A stretch of 64,000 nt of DNA from positions 5,220,501 to 5,284,500 of the forward strand of contig NC_092666.1 in the NCBI RefSeq assembly GCF_032118995.1, read 5' to 3'. Below the pieces are notes generated by a model. The model did not search any database, had not been told where the DNA came from, and was given only the letters and a program-made list of their open reading frames with translations. Positions 58,015 to 64,000 of this stretch are shown here, one piece after another. This DNA is from Asterias amurensis (taxonomy: Eukaryota > Echinodermata > Asteroidea > Forcipulatida > Asteriidae). Each line of letters opens with the position of its first letter. Position 1 is the stretch's first letter. Made by a program: the position numbers and the translations under genes.

Positions 58015-58033
58015 CTGAAAAGCCAAAGAAAAT
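58015..58033 (-). promoter_or_regulatory. Probable 3' splice site upstream of the fusion gene start
   Basis: Read on the minus strand, TTTTCTTTGGCTTTTCAG directly precedes ACGTCGTGTG and the ATG 26 bases later. It is a pyrimidine-rich acceptor, so the coding exon probably begins here with a short leader or a few upstream codons, and a 5' exon lies further upstream. Confidence 0.55.
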
Positions 58034-58054
58034 GAAAACTAGTCTTCATTACAA

Positions 58055-58275
58055 CGGTTAAAAGTATTCACACGACAAATATAACGGTGGTCCCTGATTA
58101 ATTTTAGCATGGTTGTAAAATGTAGCACTTGTTTGAAAGGATGTTACAAGAAACCCTTGACAGTACACTAATTGTTGTCCTTTCACACGAAGTACTTTTT
58201 TTATGCAATAACCATGCTAAAATTTAGCAAGGGAACCTTGCTAAATGGCTCTCGTGTGAAAGTGACTTTAGTGTT
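58055..58275. mobile_element. Inverted-repeat element, family L
   Basis: Ends TATTCACACGACAAAT and GGCTCTCGTGTGAAAGTGA are approximate inverted copies. The interior carries TTTAGCATGG and CCATGCTAAA. Relatives are near 23825-23915 and 40891-41090. Confidence 0.55.
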
Positions 58276-58356
58276 AAAGTGGGATTAATAGTAACAACAG
58301 TGATTGAAGGTAGGGTCATTTTGGTAAAAACTTTCAGAATTTCCGTAAAATTTTGG

Positions 58357-58744
58357 TTAAAGGCAGTGGACACTATTGGTAATTGTCAAAGATTATAACC
58401 TTCACAGTTTGTGTATTTCAACATATGCAAAAAATAACAAACCTGTACAAATTTGAGCTCAATCGGTCATCGAAGTTGGGAGATAATAATGAAAGAAAAA
58501 ACACCCTTGTCACACGAAGTTGTGTGCGTTTAGATGGTTGATTTCGAGACCTCAAGTTCTAAATCTGAGGTCTCGAAATCAAATTCATGAAAAATACCTT
58601 CTATCTCGAAAACTATGGCACTTTAGAGGGAGCCGTTTCTCACAATGTTTTATACCATCTGCCTCTCCCCATTACTCGTCACCAAGTGAGGTTTTATGGT
58701 AATAATTATTTTGAGTAATTACCAATAGTGTCCACTGCCTTTAA
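58357..58744 (+). mobile_element. TTAA inverted-repeat element, family A (near-complete)
   Basis: TTAAAGGCAGTGGACACTAT to ATAGTGTCCACTGCCTTTAA, TTAA on both sides, central arms GATTTCGAGACCTCA and TGAGGTCTCGAAATC intact. A family C-like end (TTAAAGTGATAGTACACG) starts at the same right TTAA. Confidence 0.88.
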
Positions 58745-59848
58745 AGTGATAGTACACGTTTGGTAGTCTCTCTTCAAACTAATGACAGTAACAACAGTTC
58801 GATTAGAAGCCTTTCGATAGATAAAGCATTTTGAGAAACATTTCACTTCGAAATAATGTGGTTATGTAAAACGATGAAGGTTTTTATGCCCCAAAATTGA
58901 ATCTGAAATTGTGTAGTGCTATTCAGTTGGTATCATTTCTACGTGGACATAATTCGCTTTGAATTTTTTTGGGAGACTTCAAAATGATTATGTTTAATGA
59001 TGTTAACCTGAAGCCATCAGGTGCTGGAAATCTTGGTGTAGTATAGGCTATAAAATAATATTTGTCGGGCTTCCTCTTATGGCTTCTACGAGGTAGGAAG
59101 GATCAGACAATCATATTCTATATCTATGGTGCATGCATGTGCCGTAGAAATCAAACCGGGAACGCTGCGTGCTTATTTGATGTACGCGTTTAGACGCGCA
59201 TACGATTTGCCCTATACAAGATGGCGAATTTCATGCAAAAAAAAGGTTATTCAGCTGAAACATTTGGTGTACCTTTCTATGATGGTGCTTTCTTTAATGA
59301 TACATGTGCTTTCTGTCAAACTCAATGCAGAATTATAATGTACACGAAAGAGTAGAATCGCACGAACGCATCTTTCACTTTAAAAATTCCTTGTCAGAAT
59401 TTATCAACTGACATCACACTTTGAGGCTCGTGATACGCAAGAAAACTGGCTTAGCTTAACACGTCAGGATCCTTCCAAATGCACCTTTGACCTCAATTCC
59501 TTTCACATTGAGATTCGCAGTGAAATCCTACGTATATGCATGCATATAAGAACAACATAGCACAATTATGCATGTTAATATAATACAATACAATCATAAT
59601 GCTCGCTGCAAGCAGACGACCGAAAGTGCATGCTGACATCACAGATATGGAAAGCTTACGTCACTGTTATCCAATGAAATCACTGTATCCAATGAAATCA
59701 TTGGGTCTGTAATACGAGTGTCTGTCCAAAGACAGGCTGGGGACCAGTCTCAGAATAGACTTGGTTCCATTGTAACGGGAGATTGGCGGCCCCCAAACAA
59801 AGAAATATTTTAAGAAATTGTGTCTGATAGCACCCGCTGTTGAATCTA
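58745..59848. other. Intergenic or intronic DNA, no gene recognised
   Basis: Begins with a decayed family C-like stretch to about 58970. No coding exon is recognisable. It may be part of the 5' intron of the fusion gene. Confidence 0.45.
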
Positions 59849-60798
59849 CGGAAGCGTATATAGGACATACCGAGAAAAAAAATCGGGCTCCACTATTTCG
59901 CCCGGGCGGATAACTAATTCGCCCGGGCGGATTACTATTTCGCCCGGGTGGTTTACTATTTCGCCCGGGCGGATTACTATTTCGCCCGGGCAGATTACTA
60001 TTTCGCCCGGGCGGATTACTAATTCGCCCGGGCGGATTACGAGGCCGCATGTTTACACAGGGCTACATGTATGATTTCACTTTTACCTTAACAAACATCA
60101 CCGGATAAAAGTTCTCTTGAACCCCTTCCAGCCTCCTTTTTCTCCTTCAACCCCCCCCCCCACTCCGATTATCAATCAATCAATCAATTGTTAAATTTAT
60201 AAAGCGCTAATCCAACAATCGTTGCTCATGGCGCAGTACAGTAGGCTTTTGAAAAAAGATGAGATGATTTCAACGAAAATGGTATTTTTACTTGATAATA
60301 ATGCACTTGTTCACCATTTTAATGTAATTTTGATATGTGTACACTTCTGAAATTTTTGTAATTATCGACTAAAAAATCAGGCCCCAACCTAAGGTTGTGA
60401 AAAAACTTAAAACACATCTGCCGTTGACGGCGCAAGTCAAAGGACAATGCCGCTGACGTCATGTCTGGGAGTTTGCTTTGTTCTCTAGTTGATTAGTGGT
60501 TTGCCTCTACGCTTCAACAAAAAGTCGGGGAGCTTATGACCAAAAATTAAGTCCCGTAGAAAATAAATGATTAGAACATGCCACCTGGCTAGATACCTAA
60601 ATAAGACTCTCAGGAACTAGAAAACCATGTTGGCCATCTTGGATTTCAAAATGGGCGCCGAAATAGTAATTACGCCCGGGCGAAATAGTAATCCGCCCGG
60701 GCGAAATAGTAATCCGCCCGGGCGAAATAGTAATCCGCCCGGGCGAAATAGTGGAGCCCGATTTTTTTTTCCGGTATGTCCTATATACGCTTCCGTAT
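59849..60798. mobile_element. Complete foldback element (CGCCCGGGCG family)
   Basis: Both outer ends are present: ACGGAAGCGTATATAGGACA at the left (59849) and TGTCCTATATACGCTTCCGT at the right (60798). Just inside are ATCGGGCTCCACTATTTCGC and GCGAAATAGTGGAGCCCGAT, then 21-bp units of CGCCCGGGCGGATTACTATT: about seven on the left arm (to 60040) and four inverted on the right arm (from 60660). The core of about 600 bp has no ORF that looks real and includes a segment shared with 22935-23040. This copy defines the full element. Confidence 0.88.
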
Positions 60799-60995
60799 GA
60801 ATCAGCTTCCTTCAGCCTGTGTTAATTTATCGTAAGCGGGGAACAAACCCGGTAGCTTTTAGAATACAGACGGAAAGAAAATAGTCTTGGTTTGTAAGGT
60901 ATATGGATGAAGAAGGGTTTACGTTTGTCAGTAGTTTTTCTTTTTACATGCATTTCCTGAAAGAGTCCTACAGAGTTTGCATCCCTATTAATACT

Positions 60996-61335
60996 TAAAG
61001 GGGCTATGTAACTTTTTTTATGACAAAAAACACAATGTTCACAGTTTGAAGATAATGATAGTAAAAGCTTCCCTGAAAATACTACGTGCTGAGGTGCTGT
61101 AGTTTTTGGGAAATGAGTAAAACAATGTCATGAGAACAATTTTCGTTTCATGAGACGAAAATTAGTTTAATCATTTACAAACGTATTTTCATGACATTGT
61201 TTTACTCATTTCTCAAAAACTACAGCACATCAGTAAGTAATATTTGAAAGGAACCTTTCCACTATCATTATCTTCAAACCCTGTAAGTTTAATGTAAATC
61301 TATGGACATTTTGAAAAAGTACCCGAATCCTTTAA
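60996..61335. mobile_element. Inverted-repeat element, family E, copy 2, TTAA-bounded
   Basis: TTAA at 60996-60999 and 61332-61335. The arms (GCTGTAGTTTTTGGGAAATG and CATTTCTCAAAAACTACAGC) mirror each other around a centre near 61160. Its right TTAA is also the left TTAA of the family B copy that follows. Confidence 0.7.
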
Positions 61336-61721
61336 AGGAACACGTTGCCTTGGATCGGTCGAGTTGGTCTTTGAAAAGCGTTTGTAACCGTTTTTTATAA
61401 AATGCATATGGGTAGAAAGATGTTGTAAAAGTAGAATACAATGATCCACACAAACATGCCTCGAAATTGCGTGGTTTTCCTTTTACCTCGTCGACTAACA
61501 CGTCGGCCATTTATGGGGGTCAAAATTTTGACTCCCATAAATGGCCGACCATGTTAGTTCGCACAGTAGAAGGAAAACCACGCAGTTTCGAGGCAAACTT
61601 GTGTGGATCATTGTATTCTACTTTTATAACATCTTTCCAACCATATGCATTTTATAAAAAACGGTTACAAACGCTTTTGTTTTGACCAACTCGTCCGATC
61701 CAAGGCAACGTGTTCCTTTAA
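61332..61721. mobile_element. TTAA palindromic element, family B, copy 5
   Basis: TTAAAGGAACACGTTGCCTT to AAGGCAACGTGTTCCTTTAA. Folds at GGGTCAAAATTTTGACTCCC near 61526. Confidence 0.88.
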
Positions 61722-62072
61722 CTTACGGTACTAAAGCTTGAAAATACGTGTGTTCCTGGTGATTGTCATCAAGTTGTATTACCACAGCACCATGTAAACC
61801 ACTACATGGTACTGTAAAGGTCTCATACTTCAAGAACGAAGCGCCACATACATTGCAAGACAAAATACGGAGCACTTGGTGCGCCCCATATATAAAGGGG
61901 ATTGATTAAGCGCCATAAGAACCTAGTATTAAAACTTATTTTGATCGTGTTAGTATAAGATGCATTCTTGATCACTGCTCGGCACGTGAAATTTCAAACC
62001 CCCAAAAATCAAACAGTTTCTGTAAGAAATGCAAACAATTAATGGCCCGACGTTTCGACCAGAGTCTTTCTC
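61722..62072. other. Short spacer without a recognisable gene
   Basis: Contains ATGGCCCGACGTTTCGACCAG near 62042, a fragment also seen around 6000-6080. Nothing coding. Confidence 0.45.
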
Positions 62073-62461
62073 TTAAAGGCAGTGGAAACTATTGGTAAAT
62101 GTCAAAGACCAGTCTTCTCACTTGGTGTATCTCAACATGTGCTTAAAATAACAAACCTGTGAACATTTCTGCTCAATCGGTCATCGAGTTTGCGAGATAA
62201 TAATGAAAGAAAAAAAAACACCCTTGTCACACAAAGTTGTGTGCTTTCTGATGCTTGATTTCGAGACCTCAAATTCTAAACTTGAGGTCTCGAAATCAAA
62301 TTCGTGAAAAATTACTTCTTTCTCGAAAACTACGTCACTTCAGAGGGAGCTGTTTCTCACAATGTGTTATACCCTCAACCTCTCCCCATTACTCGTAATC
62401 AAGAAAGGTTTTATGATGATAATTCTTTTGAGTAATTACCAAGAGTGTCCACTGCCTTTAA
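62073..62461 (+). mobile_element. TTAA inverted-repeat element, family A, with duplicated tail
   Basis: TTAAAGGCAGTGGAAACTAT to GAGTGTCCACTGCCTTTAA. The last 140 bases plus the flank TAGCCTTCAAGAAAGACTCT are repeated in tandem at 62494-62660. Confidence 0.85.
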
Positions 62462-62493
62462 TAGCCTTCAAGAAAGACTCTGCTAGGGTCGGA

Positions 62494-62660
62494 AAAAACT
62501 ACGTCACTTCAGAGGGAGCTGTTTCTCACAATGTTTTATACCCTCAACCTCTCCCCATTACTCGTAATCAAGAAAGGTTTTATGGTGATAATTCTTTTGA
62601 GTAATTACCAATAGTGTCCACTGCCTTTAATAGCCTTCAAGAAAGACTCTGCTAGGGTCG
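62494..62660 (+). repeat. Tandem duplication of a family A tail plus flank
   Basis: CTACGTCACTTCAGAGGGAG to CTGCCTTTAATAGCCTTCAA and GAAAGACTCTGCTAGGGTCG are nearly identical to about 62327-62493, so a 167-bp segment duplicated after the element inserted. Confidence 0.85.
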
Positions 62661-62733
62661 GAAAAAAGTCAGGCAGTAACTATTTTGTGCATGTATATCA
62701 CAGTTCCTTTTTGTTGGTAAGAAGTTTGCTACA

Positions 62734-63124
62734 TTAAAGGAACACGTTGCCTTGGATCGGTCGAGTTGGCCTTTAAAAAGCGTTTTTTGACCGTTTATTA
62801 TAAAATGCATATGGTTAGAAAGATGATGTAAAAGTAGAATACAATGATCTACACAAATATGCCTCGAAATTGCGTGGTTTTCTTTTTACCTCGTCCAAAA
62901 ACACGGTCGGCCATTTATGGGAGTCAAAATTTTGACCCCCATAAATGGCCGACCGTGATAGTTCGCGACGTAAAAAGAAAACCGTGCAATTTTGAGAAAT
63001 ACTTGTGTGGATCATTATATTCTACTTTTAAAATATCTTTCTAACCATATACATTTCATAACAAACGGTTTCAAACGCTTTTTATAGACCAACTCGTCCG
63101 ATCCAAGGCAACGTGTTCCTTTAA
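62734..63124. mobile_element. TTAA palindromic element, family B, copy 6
   Basis: TTAAAGGAACACGTTGCCTT to AAGGCAACGTGTTCCTTTAA, TTAA on both sides. Folds at GGGAGTCAAAATTTTGACCC near 62930. Confidence 0.88.
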
Positions 63125-63164
63125 TAGCTAGCTCTATTTTTTTTCCAAAACAAAATGTATAGAA

Positions 63165-63305
63165 AATCTCAACTTACTGAATGTACTGGTTGAATTATTG
63201 GAGTAACTCCATTTCCCTTGGCGAAAGCTTGGCGAAAAATGAACACAGTGGATAATTTTCTTGGTGTGTTGGGTTTTCATGAGTACGGAGCTCTTTATAT
63301 ACGAT
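63165..63305 (-). promoter_or_regulatory. Possible minus-strand promoter with first exon
   Basis: On the minus strand TATATAAAGAG (complement of 63293-63303) is followed about 30 bases later by a plausible start region and then by TACATTCA/GTAAGTTG near 63175, which reads as a splice donor. No coding frame is evident. It could be the 5' untranslated exon of the fusion gene whose acceptor is at 58015, or chance. Confidence 0.25.
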
Positions 63306-64000
63306 TTGATAAGCCAATCAGATGTGAATTACTATTGTTTTTACGAACATCATAGCGGTACCAGCCACTTTAGTATCCTTCAAAATGTCCTTCAAAAAGC
63401 CTACAATTCAGCTTTATTATTTTGTGTGGTCAAGCGTAATAGCCATCAGGTGTCTTTGTAATTATATTCAACTGCAAACTGACCTTTTTAAAGTTCATTT
63501 GATCATTAAACTTATTCAGGCCACAAATTTAAGGCCGTAGTTACAGCGAGATTTGCAGAAAGGAAAAATATAAAACGCAAGTAAAAATAACAAATTAAAA
63601 ACCTTAACCTCAATGACAGTTATTTAAGGTACTAGACACGTTTGGGTATATTGTCACAGACCAATAGTCTCAATTGGTGTATCCCAATTGGTGTATAAGT
63701 ATAAAATAACGAATCTGTTAAGATTTTGACTCAGTTAGTCATCGGAGTTGCAAAAGAATCCACAATATTGTGTGCTTTCAGAGGCCTAAAAAGTGCTTTA
63801 TGCCTGAAGTATTTTAAAATTTTGATTGGATGTCATGTTTTATGACACGACCTCCCTTGTTTTGTGTTTTAAAACTGACATGATTTAAAATAAATAAAAA
63901 ATGACAAATGAGCTGGACCAGCGGAGTAACATTGTACAATAATTGGTACATTAAAACAAAATATCGGTACATTAAAACAAAAAAACACATTATGTGAACA
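63305..64000. other. Window end, no gene recognised
   Basis: AT-rich. A stretch at about 63625-63790 resembles a strongly diverged TTAA-family element (TTTAAGGTACTAGACACGTT, then TTGGTGTATCCCAATTGG). Confidence 0.4.

Noticed and set aside
57991-58026. Twelve extra codons at the start of the fusion protein
   Set aside because: The upstream frame opens with TTG, not ATG, and runs into a pyrimidine-rich splice acceptor ending at 58016. The ATG at 57990 is the better start.

Overview
This is animal nuclear DNA: split genes with GT/AG introns, long AT-rich non-coding stretches and dense short non-autonomous transposons. The gene set (RBM42, sterol C5-desaturase, J-domain protein, PAN-fibrinogen lectins, insulin/relaxin-type prohormones) and the repeat style suggest a marine deuterostome invertebrate, most likely an echinoderm and perhaps a sea star. 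That placement is inference, not proof.

Layout: (1) 613-4650, +, the last three coding exons of RBM42. (2) 8982-11605, +, a complete three-exon sterol C5-desaturase (299 aa). (3) 16494-20432 and 24184-28332, both +, two tandem four-exon genes for insulin/relaxin-superfamily prohormones (158 and 131 aa) with identical intron phases 1-2-1 and a TATA box each. (4) 32243-40537, -, an eight-exon J-domain gene (406 aa) with one long exon carrying a seven-residue repeat and no in-frame ATG. (5) 45938-46921, -, an intronless secreted PAN + fibrinogen-domain protein, and 49588-50555, -, a paralogue with a late frameshift; between them lie extra copies of the upstream region with no coding sequence attached. 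(6) 54607-57990, -, one uninterrupted 1127-aa reading frame fusing a GNAT acetyltransferase, a membrane segment, a carnosine-synthase/PylC-like ATP-grasp ligase and a histidyl-tRNA-synthetase-like catalytic module. I do not recognise this architecture, and it is the best candidate here for an undescribed system.

Much of the rest is mobile DNA. At least six short inverted-repeat families end in TTAA...TTAA (piggyBac-like target preference), with one family present about a dozen times. Two foldback families are built from tandem repeats (a 21-bp CGCCCGGGCG unit and an ATCGGTCGATCGCGCA unit). There are also tRNA-derived SINE-like pieces, other hairpin elements and several minisatellites. The genes do not form an operon or an obvious common pathway. 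The two hormone genes and the two lectin genes are local tandem duplications; the others look like unrelated neighbours.
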